DNA from: Emydura subglobosa
Lineage: Eukaryota; Chordata; Testudines; Chelidae
Length of the DNA: 64,000 nt
NCBI GenBank assembly: GCA_007922225.1
Contig: ML679959.1
Coordinates: forward strand, 19,554,913 to 19,618,912
Direction of reading: 5' to 3'
Part shown: positions 22,171 to 33,870 of the stretch, one piece after another
How the letters are laid out: each line of letters begins with the position of its first letter
Position numbering within the stretch: the stretch's first letter is position 1
Made by a program: the position numbers and the translations under genes
The notes under the pieces: generated by a model
What the model saw: only the letters and a program-made list of their open reading frames with translations
Databases searched by the model: none
What the model was told of the DNA's origin: nothing

Positions 22171-25100
22171 TATTTTCAGATATGGTTGCAGTGTTTGTAA
22201 TACAGTGTTTTAATCTTATGATAACAATATGTTCAGTACGTTCATCCTAGAAGTACAAAACCATTAGAATTGCTTTGTTGGCTATCAGATGCATCTTCCA
22301 GTTTATCTATTGTCATTGCTGTCAGCTAGAGAAGTACCTCCTACATGTTGCAGTGATTGGTGCTTTATAAACACCGAAGATAGGATTGTGCATATATGTA
22401 GATTTATTAAATATCTGTTATTTTAAGTAGCTTTTAATATCGTTTTCACTGTGTTCTGGTTTAATGTTATATTAAAACTTTAAACTGAAGTAAAAATGAA
22501 ATAATGAGAAAAAATTATCTTAACCAGTTGAAAACAGTAGCAAATTCCCACAGAGAGGAAGCTCTATTTCCACATAGCTATAGCAGTTGAGAAATCCTTA
22601 TTGTCACCTGAAATTTCAGCTGTAAATTGCCTCTTAAATATTCTCTTTCTTTCTCTTTCCTCCTCAATATACAGTATAGATTTGATTGCTTCCTGAAATA
22701 TTTAAGACACAGATTACACTGATTGTCCTTTCACAAAAGATGCACTCATCATCCTGTGATTGCCTGACCATCATTGCAACATGATAAATTACTTTCCTGC
22801 TGATAGGGAAGAAAAAGAAAACTGTTGAAATAATAATAATGCAAACTTATGAGCATCTCAGGCACAAAAGTACAGCCACACTGCTATTCCTTGCTTCATT
22901 AAACATTTTCAGATTCTATTAATATATTCTTTAAAATTTATTCATTTTTCTTACAGTAATGATTGTTAAGTATGTTATCTGAATAATGTTTCCATCATGT
23001 TCTTTAATTTTCAGATCTTCTAAAAAACACACTAGAATATTCCCCCTCTTCCCCCCATGCCACTCCATAACATAATAACTTGATCAAATAAAATAGCTGA
23101 GAAGGAACAGAGGTTAAAAAACATACTTTGTAGGCCAATTCCGGTTATCTCTAACACAAGACTGGAGATCCATATCTTAGTTTACAAAAATAAGTGTCAG
23201 TCCTGGCATTTATAACAGCATGTAACATTGTAAGATCTATCATTATAGGGCAGTCACTACATTGCTATATAGTGAAGGTGCACTGTAACTCAAAGGGCCT
23301 CAGGAAGCAGGCGTTCTATTTCAGTATGGGATGATCACAGTTTGCTCGTTGGGGTTTTATTCAGATCGAGAAGCAATTTTTTCCACTTACCCAGGGATTT
23401 CCTGTCTTTGGATACAACACTTTGTATTACTATGGAAACTGAAGCCATATGGCATTCTCTTTGGCCATATTAGGAATGTGTCAGGGATGGAGGATGTGAA
23501 GTGAACGTGACCTGAGAGCACAGTGATACACACACCTCAGGGAAGGCTCATTGACATCACCAGTGTTCTCCAAAGCTTGCAAAATGTGGTTCTTATTGGA
23601 TAAATGACCGTGTGAAAATGACGTGCAGTGCCATGTTTGTTGCCTCTCAAAGATTTCTGTCTTGAATGTCCATAACTTGCAAGTGAAAGGAAAGTATTTC
23701 TTACTCTCAGCTCTGTAAATTCAATCTGGGCTCTGAAAGTCAAGCTGGGTTCTTTCCTTCCCATTCATCACTACCACTGCTACAGGTTTTGACAGTCAGA
23801 TTAAATCCTCAGTTTCACCATACAACCTCAGTGTCTACCCTCAGTAACACCTTTGTAATATTACTTGCACAGGTGTATCAGATTGGAATTTAGTAAACAA
23901 TTCTTTTGACGATTCTTAAGAAGGAATTGAATCCAGTTCATGCTCTCTGAGTTGTCAACTCTACAGGGCCAATAGAAGTCAGCAATTATGATTCTGAAAA
24001 TACATATGAACAGTTCTGATAGCTTAACAAAAAGTGCCATTTTCACATGATGTTTAAAAGTAGACCTTACAGAGACTTTTGTAAGATGTGTTTGAGCCTA
24101 TGAGTATTGGGTTTAAGAGAAACTATATCTGTTTATCTCTAGATCCCAAGCTTGAAGTTAGCTCACTAGTGGCTAAATACCATCATCTAAGACTGAAATG
24201 AAATGGTGTTTTTAGTACAACTACTAAGAGGCAGATATCCGTGTCAAAACACCCCCACCAATTCTCTTGCTACTAATTAGCACTCATTTAAAAAGTCCGA
24301 GAACTGAATGGGCATGGAGAATGAAAACAAAACAAAACACTTAAATCATAGAGGTCAATGCACCAGTTAAGTGTTATGGCATATTGGCAGGATAGTGCTG
24401 TAGGCTTGCGCAAAAGTAAGTTGACGTAAGTAACTTGATTGTTTCTTAGCAGGCATGATTGGGAAGGTGAATGGATCATTAGGCTAGAGACAGGCTGTCT
24501 CTAATATCTGAGATAAGGGAGAACACCCTGGTACCATTTATAGTGGACAAGATAAGCCTGGAATGTACGATTAAAAGAGTAGGTCATGCATACAGTGTGT
24601 GGACAGAACATGCTGTCAGAGGTTGGTTCCTGCAGCGTAACCAAGCCAATTTTGAAGCGTGTGATGCAGTGTATAGTTAAGAAAGCATGTGTTATTAAAT
24701 TTAGTAAAAATGTATTTAAAGAAAAGTTTTGTTGTGTAACTTTAGATGTGTGGTACACCCTATGCCCACCTGCTACGCTTGAGTCTGATCAACTCAAATA
24801 GAGGAAACCTGAGTGACGAGTCTGGAATCAAGTTATTGGGGAACCAAGTAAAAGAGGTCTTGGGAGAACCCCAGCAAGTCTGAGGAAACCAGCACTGCCT
24901 CTGACATTGCTGTACTGGTCTGTGGATATATTTCTCTATACGTTTTTAATCTACAATATCACTGGCATTAAAATCACCTGTATTTCATCTACTATATCCC
25001 AATCTAGTCATCAAGCCAAGGAAACATGCTAATAATTCCTCAAGCTATAGGGCTGTATAATGGTGAGCAATTACTATTAGTCACAACTATGCCACACAGG

Positions 25101-28100
25101 TAGTGTGGATGTGGCATGAGCAGTTCAGATTAGCTACCAATACAGTGGTTTACCATTCCGAATTACACCTCTTGTCATCATACTAGATCTTCTGGGGGCA
25201 AAAGTGAAATATATTAATTTATATACCTTTTCTTTCCTGCCCATATTGTGTGGTATGGATTATTTGGGCATAGCAAGCATAGATACTAGCTTTTAAGATG
25301 ACCACAGAACTACCCATGCTTTTCGGTGCATTGCTCACTTTCTCATAGGCTATAGCATCATCCTCTTTTGGATGTGGGACACACTCACCTGCTTTTTCTG
25401 AAGGATAAACACCAGAGAGAAGTTGGAAGCACTCAGCAAAATGAAGACAAGGAAGAACAAACGTCTCTGTAAATGAAATTCTGACCAGCATTTGCTAAGC
25501 CATACTTAGTGCCATTGACTCTGCCTGTCACCTTTTTACCTGCCTTACCTAGGAACATCAAAACCCTCCAAATAAGGTTGACAAGATATTTCATTAAAAG
25601 ACCAGAGGTAGAGCCTACAGTTGAAATTACCTTCTCTTCCATTGAAGAGATAGTGGTAGTACAGAAAGGCAGTGGTATAGACCCTTAGTGAGACCTTACT
25701 TCTAGCTTGAATTATTCCCCAAGCATGCTGCACCCTGAACTATTCTCCATATGTTCCTGCATGCCTTCACAAATGTGACTTTGTTATAACATCAGTTAGT
25801 TAAAATGTATTATTTGGACTAACTCTTGTAAGAGTGTTATCACAAGGGATACTGCAACAACTGCAGTAAGATGACCTCATCAAACACTGCCATTTGAGAG
25901 AGGTTATTCATTCCGTAGTTTGCAGTCTATATCCAAGTCCCTGTGAGGTTAATGACCAGTGAGAAGGTGAAGATCCGAACAGTTCTAGTAGTGCAATATA
26001 GGAAGATTCAGGATTTCAACCCCCCCAAACGTCACTTTTCTTGGAGAGATGTCCCTCTATTTGTGCTGCAAACAAGAAGATTGTGACTCATCAGCAATGT
26101 TACCGCAACAGAGCCCTTATTCTGAGTCTGTTGAAAATGGTTTATTTTTGGTGAGGAAAAGGGAACCAGAAGAGGGGCAGGGTAGTGAAGATGGACGTGG
26201 AATGCAAGGCTGTTTATGCCAATGGAGGTCAGGGAAGCTCTAACTTTTGATACTTGAATTCTTTAATGTTAAAGATCAAATATAAAATTGAAACAAACCC
26301 AACAACTTTACATGAGTATCATTTATTTGTTTTTTTTCACAGCTGCAGCAGAACTGAACCTAGGAATCCAAGAAACGAACAAATTTCCTCTCATCACACT
26401 AAGTATTATATGTAGTCTTGAAGGAGAGGGAAGAAATATAGTACAGCAAGAGAAAATCCATATTCCAGAAAGACATCATTTATGTGTATGGCCATATAGA
26501 TGATGACTGCATCTGCTTGTCCATTGTGGAAAAAACACACAAGGGACTCTGTGTAATGCTCCCTTAATCACCGGATTACAGTGTTTGATCTGTTTTTCTG
26601 GATGCCTACGCAGACTAAGGAGGTGACTCAGAGCATGGCATCCATGTATCTGGTATGGGAGTGTGTATGCTTCTACAGAGTCTGAAGACACTGTGAACTG
26701 TTGCTGTCTGAGACGTTATACAGAGAAGGAACACAATCTATGGTCATTGGATGGCAAGAGGAAAGACAAGTGGAACTATGGAATAAATCAGGGGCAATAT
26801 AACAGATGTGGAGAGAGGGCAAATAAAGGAGCTATTGTATCGTCGTAAGATAGTACTGCATTTCGAGGACAGCATTCTGAACAGAAAGCTTCTGAGGAAC
26901 TGGTTGGCCTTAATGACGTGGGGTACAGGATGAGCTGAGACAATCAAAACAGTAGCATGACGTTCACTCAGGAAGACTAATTCATATGCCATGAAAGGAA
27001 ATAGGATTCCTTTCTGAGACTTAGGTGGCTAAAGCACATCCTCTATATTCTCCTGTTTCTGCTGTTTCAGGAAGTTGCTCTTACTAGGCCATTATCTTAC
27101 CCATTGAGAGCTTAAAGGGAGACCTCAAATAGTAGGTGACAGTGTAGGGAAAAGCATCCAGGAAAAAAAACCCTAGAAATTAATACTATAATTTTCTATA
27201 TAGTTTCTCTTTTGGAGAAAGCAACCTTCATGACATCCACTATAATATGCTTCTGTTTTTCAGTGATTAAAATTATATAGAAATTGTATTTCTCTGTTTG
27301 TGCTGCTTCTACAGTAGTTGTTAAATTAACTTTCATGGTAATGACCTTGTAAGCTAATTGAAAGAAAAGTTGTCCTTTCCATGTTGTTCTCAATAAGCCA
27401 GTTTTGCTATGGCTTAGTTTTCTTGTCATTTGTTCTATGAAAGAACAGCAGGTGCATTCTCCCTCTCTCTCTCTCTCTCCTTGGCATCTTCCTGTGCCAG
27501 TATTTTCTCAGTCGCATGCACCACACGCTGAACATCTTTGATATCTTTTTGAGATAATACAAGGGATTTTCCCTGGGTTCTGAACAAGCACTTGAATTGC
27601 ACTTTCAGCTTCTCTATATTCAGTGAAAAAAAGGTGGCCAGGTGTGTTTGATTTTGCATCTTGTGAGCTGGACTAAGTGGATAGGTCATGAGACATATTT
27701 TGAAGACTCCTGCAAATAATCATAAAGGTTGAGAAAAGGTCATAGCCCACAGTGTTGGCAATTATGTGAACCTTTGGGATACTTTTGTAATTTAATTGAT
27801 GTCTTTTGAAAACCTATTACATTTCTGGCATCCTTGAAACTTTCCATGTTAAAACTAAAAATATATTTGGGTAGTAAAATGAATAAAGTGGCCAATTTTG
27901 CCATCTTCACTTATATTGAGTAATACTTTACTCTGCAAGTAAAGTGTAATAGTGACTGCTTGCAGAGTACGGTATGACTCAACATGAGTCAGAGACAGCA
28001 CTGTGTTCTGTGACACTTTTATTGATTAGAATATAGTGGCATTGTCCATTTACACAGGAGAGAGTTTTGGAGCAGTTACACAACCCATGTAGTTTTCAAG

Positions 28101-28765
28101 GTCCTCTCAAAATTATATGTCACACTGTAATAATGACAAACACCTATATTGTGTTGTTGTGTTGCTGATGATAATGAGGTGGTGTAATTTTCAGCTGCAA
28201 ATGTTGTGATTTTATGATGCAGCATCATGGTGCAATTGTTTTGTCCCAAACATATACAATTCATATGTGATGACACAGTGCAAGCTCACGATTTGAACAG
28301 TCTAAGAGTGCATGATATGTGGAGGTCTTGGATACCCTTCTTCATATCCCAGCCTCAGATTGTCTCTGCCATATATTCTTGGTAACATTTTTAGAGGGGA
28401 AGGGTAGCTATGGGTACCATCTTGTTTTCAACTAATCTTTTCCAAGCTGAGACTGGTTTAATGAGAAAACCTCGTTCATTCCAGTTCTGATTCTGTTCTT
28501 CTGTAAGAGCTTTTATGTTTTGAAGTTTGTTCTATGTTTTGACATCTTGGAGTTGATTAATGTCCTGTAATTGGTAACATTATGCTTATTTTATTAATTT
28601 GGCTTTAATTAAATAGTTAGTGATTTAAAATTCTTAATCTCTTGTGTGAATTATGTGATTGTTTTTGTTTCCCGTTTCAGTTTATCCGTTTTTGTATAAT
28701 TAGGATGTTGCAATTTACTTTCTATTTTTTTTTTGTTTGACTGAGTTAATGTCTACTGAGAAGCA
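22171..28765. other. Long unique-looking stretch, nothing recognised
   Basis: About 6.6 kb with no named repeat and no supported gene. Minus-strand frames at 25,219-25,733 and 27,435-27,689 are somewhat dense but carry no recognisable domain. A CT microsatellite (about 27,462-27,478) encodes the 'RERERERE' stretch of the latter, which argues against a real protein. This is the largest block free of recognisable transposons, so it is the best place to look for conserved non-coding sequence. Confidence 0.45.
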
Positions 28766-28913
28766 TGATGTCATGTTATTAACTGATTGGCTGAATAGGT
28801 GGGGAGGAGCTTTCTCACTGGTTGGTAGTATTTAAGCCTGGCTCTTTTCCAAATCTGTAACACTAGGAGGCAGTTTTTTGCTGAAACATTAGCCTTTATT
28901 TATCTGGGTGAGT
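28766..28913 (+). promoter_or_regulatory. Promoter-like cluster with downstream splice donor
   Basis: In order on the plus strand: TGATGTCA (28766-28773, CRE/AP-1-like), ATTGG (28786-28790, inverted CCAAT), GGGGAGGAGC (28801-28810, GC-box-like), a second CCAAT-like GTTGG (28821-28825) and TATTTAAG (28829-28836, TATA-like). Initiation would fall near 28,860. A consensus donor GGTGAGT lies at 28907-28913. It would define a non-coding first exon of about 47 bases with no ATG. The spacing fits a TATA promoter, but each motif is short and chance cannot be excluded. It could equally be a remnant LTR. Confidence 0.3.
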
Positions 28914-29694
28914 TTATTTCCCCTCTTCCCTTTTTTGTTTGTGATTTAATTGAATTTAAAATCTTGTCTGTTCATATGGCGTTTGAAGCTCTTCCTGAAA
29001 TGTGCTTTTATGGATGATATGCTGTCTTTGCTGGCGTTTCTGAGCCCTTTGTTGAGCACCCAGTCAGAAGGTTGGCTACCCATTTGTTAAGCACTCTTCA
29101 ACTATGTAATTAACAAGTGTCTGTCTCTACTGGATGTTTTCAGATTGCTGATGTTTACTCTCATTTGCATTCATTATTTAGTTTTCCTCAGCCTGTCTTC
29201 TTTTATTTTCCCTCCTATTTGATTCTGCAGAGAAGTAATAATGCTAATTTTGTGACACTGCAGATTAGCCCTGGTCTATACTAGAGACTTCTGTCAACAA
29301 AAGTCAGCTTTTTGCGCCAAAACAGTGGCGGTGTACGCACTGCAATCCCCGCCCCCCATTCTCTCCCGCTGACCCAACTCCTCTGATTTTGTGACAAAAT
29401 AAACTCCTCTGATATTGTGACAAAATAAAACCCCCTCAATGAGAGGCATAGAGCTTTTTGTGCCAAACTTTTAGCATCAAAGTGTCAGTGTAGGCACTGT
29501 GCTTAGTTATGTTGCGGTAAATGGCCTCCAGGAAGTGTCCCATAATGCCCATCCTGACTGCTCTGGCTATCAGTTTGAACTCTGCTGCCCTGCAGCCATC
29601 TGCCTTTCCCCCTTTAAAGTCCTGGGAATTTTTAAAATTCCACTTCCTGCTTAGTTGGCGTGGAGAATTCACTTCTCATCTTCCCAGCTGACTA

Positions 29695-31396
29695 TGGTGG
29701 CTCCACGCACCAAATGCTCTCACCTCCACTCAAGTCAAAGGAGCCCAGCTCCACTCCAGCCAAAGGAACTTAGATACGTATGGTCACATTCCTCGTTTAA
29801 TGGCAGAAAAAGGCTATGAATGGGACATGCTGCAGTGAATTGTGAAAATCAAGGAGCTGCAGCAGGGGAACCAAAAGGCTAGGAAGTCAAACCATTGCTC
29901 TGCTGTAGAACCAAAAACCTGCAGCTTCTATAAGGAACTGGAAGCCACCTTCAGCGGCGACCCCACCTCCACCACCAAGAGACATGTGAATACCTCCATG
30001 GGCTCAGAGGCAGTGGACACTGGACTCAGCCCCAACAAAGAAGTCATGGATGAGGAGATTGAGTTGGAGGACGATGGACTGGGTCATTTGCTGAAATGGG
30101 GAGCCAGGACCTCTTCTCGACCCTGGAGGGTTTGAGCCAGTCCCAGCCCTCCAGCTCTGGCATGCAGGATGCAAAAGAGGTGAACTCGGGTAAGTGATTT
30201 TTTTGAGCTGATGCTGCTCGGTCACATAAGTAACAGCTGTCCTTTGCTTTGTTGCATTATACAGATGGTTGAAGGGGTAGAAATGCACAAGAGTAGCTGT
30301 GTTTGCATGTGCTTCCCATTTCCCTGTTCAGCGAGATAGTGCAGTGGAAAAGTTGTGAATGCATACTGAAATTTCACAGGAATCTTCCAGAGAGATCTCT
30401 AGGAAACTTTCCTGCATGTACTTGCCAATCCTCTGCTGGAGATTCCTTGGCAGAGCTTCTTTGTTTCTTCCCCCGTTGTAGGAAACTTCCCTGCTCCAAT
30501 CAGCAATCACTTGTGCAGGGACCAAAGTGGCACACAGGAAAGCAGCACAGAGCCCAGTCTGAAGCTGCATGAATGGAGGAGATGCACCCTAGCATCCCTG
30601 CTTACTTTCAGGAGTGAGATATTGACAATTATGGCCCCTGTCTATGGAAAATAGTGGCACAGTTTGAAATTTTGTCCCTTTCTACCTTCATCAATACCCC
30701 AAACAACCACCCAGAACCCAATGCCCGCTCCCCCCAGGCACAACTCACCATACCCTGGTTGATCATCGGTCTGTGCGCTTGCTAGGGGACAGTGAGAAGA
30801 AGGTGTATTTTACAATAATGCATCAATGCTGTCATTGTACTCAAATAATACTTCTGTTCATTGTTTATTGTGCTTCTACAGATGTGCTCTTGAGGGGAAA
30901 CCCCTTCACATCTGCTGAGCACCTGAGGCTGATAAGAAAATGACCATGGAGAAGCAAAGAGGAGATGTTCCAAGAACTCCTCCAGTCCTCTAAGGTGGAC
31001 AAAAAAGTAAAAAGGGCATGGAGACACACTGTGTCCAAAAATCAGAAAATTGATAGGCCGGAGAGCAGGGAGAACCAGGAGTGAGTGATTGCAGGTCCAA
31101 GTGCATGATAAAAGCCATGGAGGAGCAAACGGAGCTGCTAAAGTCACTCATAAAACTGCAGGCTGAATTCATGTGTGCTTACCCCCCCATTGCAGCCACT
31201 ACAGAACTGCTTTCCATGAGCTCCCCAAGCTCCAGCCACACATTGCTACCAAACTCCCATCCCGTCTCAATACGCCATTCACTCCACTCCTTCAGACAGC
31301 TTCCAGAACGATAGCAGGACTTAAACCCAGTTTTCGTAGGTCACAGTGCCCCTCACTGCTTTCTCCCCTCCAGCCCAGCTTTTTGTATGTGTTGTG
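29695..31396 (+). pseudogene. Harbinger Myb/SANT-like accessory gene, broken
   Basis: The frame starts with ATG at 29695. After a disrupted Myb/SANT-like helix region, the line KIKELQQGNQKARKSN...EPKTCSFYKELEATF (about 29,847-29,965) matches the conserved 'VKIKELRQAYQK ... CRFYDEL' end of that DNA-binding domain. An acidic stretch EEIELEDDGLG follows. A consensus donor GGGTAAGT starts at 30188, and 'ttgtgcttctacag' at 30868-30881 is a good acceptor, so an intron of about 690 bases is likely. The second exon encodes a lysine-rich and then coiled-coil-like part (KAMEEQTELLKSLIKLQ near 31,110-31,160). Stops at several points make it a pseudogene. In Harbinger elements this protein helps bring the nuclease to the transposon ends and nucleus. 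Confidence 0.8.
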
Positions 31397-31410
31397 AATA
31401 ATTGTTATTG

Positions 31411-31449
31411 AATAAAGACATACTCTGTGAAGAGTAAGCAATCTTTATT
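31411..31449. promoter_or_regulatory. Facing polyadenylation signals of the two Harbinger genes
   Basis: AATAAA at 31411-31416 serves the plus-strand gene and TTTATT at 31444-31449 is AATAAA on the minus strand. Only 27 bases separate them, so the two transcripts would overlap at their 3' ends. Confidence 0.6.
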
Positions 31450-31639
31450 TATCTCTTGCGCACAGGGGTTGCCCCTCACATTGATACACAGTGTAAGCTG
31501 GATAGCAGTCATAGCATGGCACAGTACCGTTTAAAAAAGACACCTTATTGGTGCTCATTGTCAAAATAGTTTCTCAAGGTCTCCTGATTTGAGTGGCTCC
31601 CCATTGTGCCCATCTAATAGGCCTGACATCTGGTTGTTC

Positions 31640-32700
31640 ATATTCAGCCACAAGGTGATCTGCCTCTGTGCTCCACTCGGGGAAATTTTTCACCCTTAGC
31701 TTCACCAATATTATGGAGCACACAGCAGGCAGCTATAACCATGGGAATGTTTTCCTCATTTAAGTCTAACCTGCCATAAAGGCATCGCCAGCGAGTTTTA
31801 ATCTGCCAAACGCACATTCAATGGTCATTCTGCACCTGCTCAACTAGTTATTGAAGTGCTCCTTGGTGCTATCCAGGTTGCCCATATAAGATTTCATGAG
31901 CCATGGCAGTAGGGGGTAGGCTGGGTCTCCCAGGATCAATATGGGCATTTCAACATCCCCCACTGGAATCTCTTGGTCTGGAAATAAATTCCCTGCTTGC
32001 AGCTTTCTGTACAGGCCAGTGTTCCTGAAGATGCATGCGTCATGCACCTTCCCTGATCAACCTGCGTTGATCGGATGTCAGTGAAACGCCCATAGTGATC
32101 CACAAGCGCCTGAGGTACCTTAAAGGAATACCCCTTTCTATCGATGTACTCCATCCCAAGATGATCTGGCGCCAAAATTGGGATATTCATGCCATCTATA
32201 CCCCCGCCACAATTAGGGAATCCCATCACTGTGAAGCCATCAACTATTTCACGCACATTTCCAAGACTCTTAGTCCTTCATAGCAGAATGCGATTAATGG
32301 CCCTGCACGCTTGCGATAATACAGCATGGTGGACTTCCCAACACCAGACTGATTGGCGACTGACCGGTAGCAGTCCGGGTTTGCCAGCTTCCATATGGTG
32401 ATTGCCAAGTGCTTCTCCACTGAGAGGGCAGCTCTCATTCTGGTGTCCTTGTGCTGCAGGGCAGGGGCGAGCTCCGCACAGAGTTCCATGTAGGTAGCTT
32501 TGTGCATCTGAAAGTTCTGCTGCTGCTGCTCATCATCCCAGACCTGCATAACAATGCGATCCCACCACTCAGTGCTTGTTTCATATACCCAAAAGTGGCA
32601 TGCACCGTGTCTGTGAATCCAAACAGCAGTCCAGCATTGTTTGCTTGCATGGCATACATGAGGGTCAGGCGCCTTGGATTTCAGTTTCAGTTGGGAGCTC
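31640..32700 (-). pseudogene. HARBI1-like Harbinger transposase, broken
   Basis: On the minus strand the N-terminal part reads HFWVYETSTEWWDRIV (about 32,665-32,610), then LSVEKHLAITIWKLANPDCY (near 32,430-32,370) and SVANQSGVGKSTM, the helix-turn-helix region of the family. The catalytic domain (DDE_Tnp_4) shows its first aspartate in GGGIDGMNIPI (about 32,205-32,173). The second lies in MHDACIFRNTGLYRK (from 32,047), in another frame after a deletion. The conserved GDPAYPLLPWLM stands near 31,935-31,900. The last acidic residue region after STKEHFNN (about 31,845) is lost behind a stop. 'AACCVLHNIGEAKGE' near 31,740-31,690 is the usual C-terminal landmark. The enzyme would cut at the TTA-flanked ends. 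This copy cannot. Confidence 0.85.
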
Positions 32701-33144
32701 ATGATATATATTCCATGACCAGCCGCGATGTGTTCAGAACACTGACAACAGCTGTGGAGAATAGTGCAGGAACATCCTTTCAGATAGATATGGGATAGAC
32801 CATGGGAAACTGGGGCCGTTGGAAAAATGCCACGAAACGCAGTTGGAAACCCTGACATGATGGGACGGAAATCGATGCATCATGGATATTGAGTCCACAC
32901 CCACAATGCACTGCGATCCTTTTTACCTTCCTACAACTCCTAGCAGCACAAGGTGGTGAGTTGCACACTGGATAGCCACCCACAATGCACTGCTCTCACT
33001 GTTGATGGTAGAGCACCATCTGTGGACGCGCTTTGGCCGCACAGTGAGTGCTGTCTGGACAGGTACAAGTGTTGTCTTTACAGTGCTTTTTGATCATTGC
33101 TGTAACTTGTGTTGACAAAACTTTCTAGTGTAGACAAAGTCTTG

Positions 33145-33530
33145 CGTGGTATAACTGTAGCAATGGACTTTGCTCCAGAATCAAGGAAAAAGGAGCTTCT
33201 GGGTTATGAAAGCAAAAGCTTGTTTTTCCAAGCTGTGGATGCCAGACTTTTTTTCTATCAAAAAAGGTGATAAATTCTTTCTAGATCTCACACAGGGATG
33301 AGTAACAAGACAGAGTAATACTCTGTCATTGTATGAGTGAGAAATGCTGTCCCTTAATGGTTCACCTGCCAAGTGAAATTCACCTCTCTGCACAAAGCTA
33401 GTATGATACCTGTGCATCATTTGTGCCATCCTTTGATGGACCAAGTGAGCTACAGTAATACAAATCATCATCATCATTTACGTGGTCTTTTGATGACCCT
33501 CTGCCAGCAGTGAATTTCATCCACAGAGAC
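33145..33530. other. Unique-looking sequence, nothing recognised
   Basis: Right flank of the Harbinger element. It includes a small (atc)n stretch at 33,465-33,477 and no gene. Confidence 0.45.
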
Positions 33531-33640
33531 TAAGGGACCCTTAGCTGAAGTGATAGAGACCTGTGGTTTTTGGAAATGAAAGATGAGAGTTCTTGTCCTG
33601 GTTCTGGTGTGTGCATGTGAGCAGTACAATAAGCATCTCT
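33531..33640 (+). repeat. MIR-like head fragment, low confidence
   Basis: 'gagagttcttgtcctggttctg' resembles the 'gggttcgaatcccggctctg' part of tRNA-derived MIR SINEs. It is short and diverged. Confidence 0.35.
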
Positions 33641-33870
33641 TGTCTACAGCACATAGTTTTGTTACAGAAGGGCAGAAGACAGAAAGCGTTATCAGGCTCT
33701 CAAATGGGAACTATATTAGATGCAGCCACTTGATGCCTAGAAATGGGGAAGATATTTGAGAAGTAAGAACCCTACATCTAAATAGCTAAAGGGCTATTTT
33801 ACATCCCAAGGCTTTCTGTTTTTATTTCAGCTGTAACCAACACACTCTAAAAAACTAAAGAATGAAACCT

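Larger units (their letters stand above)
29268..33141. mobile_element. Near full-length, inactive PIF/Harbinger transposon
   Basis: The left end is GCCCTGGTCTATACTAGAGA and the reverse-complemented right end is GACTTTGTCTACACTAGAAA, followed on both sides by '(t)tgtcaaca'. The flanks are TTA (29265-29267) and TTG (33142-33144), fitting a 3-base TTA target duplication with one change. Two broken genes converge inside: a Myb/SANT-like gene on plus (29695-31396) and a HARBI1-like nuclease gene on minus (31640-32700). The length of 3.87 kb suits a complete element. Stops and frameshifts in both genes show it cannot move itself. Confidence 0.9.

Noticed and set aside
25219..25733. Cluster of three minus-strand frames
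   Set aside because: Considered as a processed pseudogene, but no known protein was recognised and the frames do not join in a consistent order.
27435..27689. 84-codon minus-strand frame with RERERERE stretch
   Set aside because: The charged stretch is only a translated (CT)n microsatellite.
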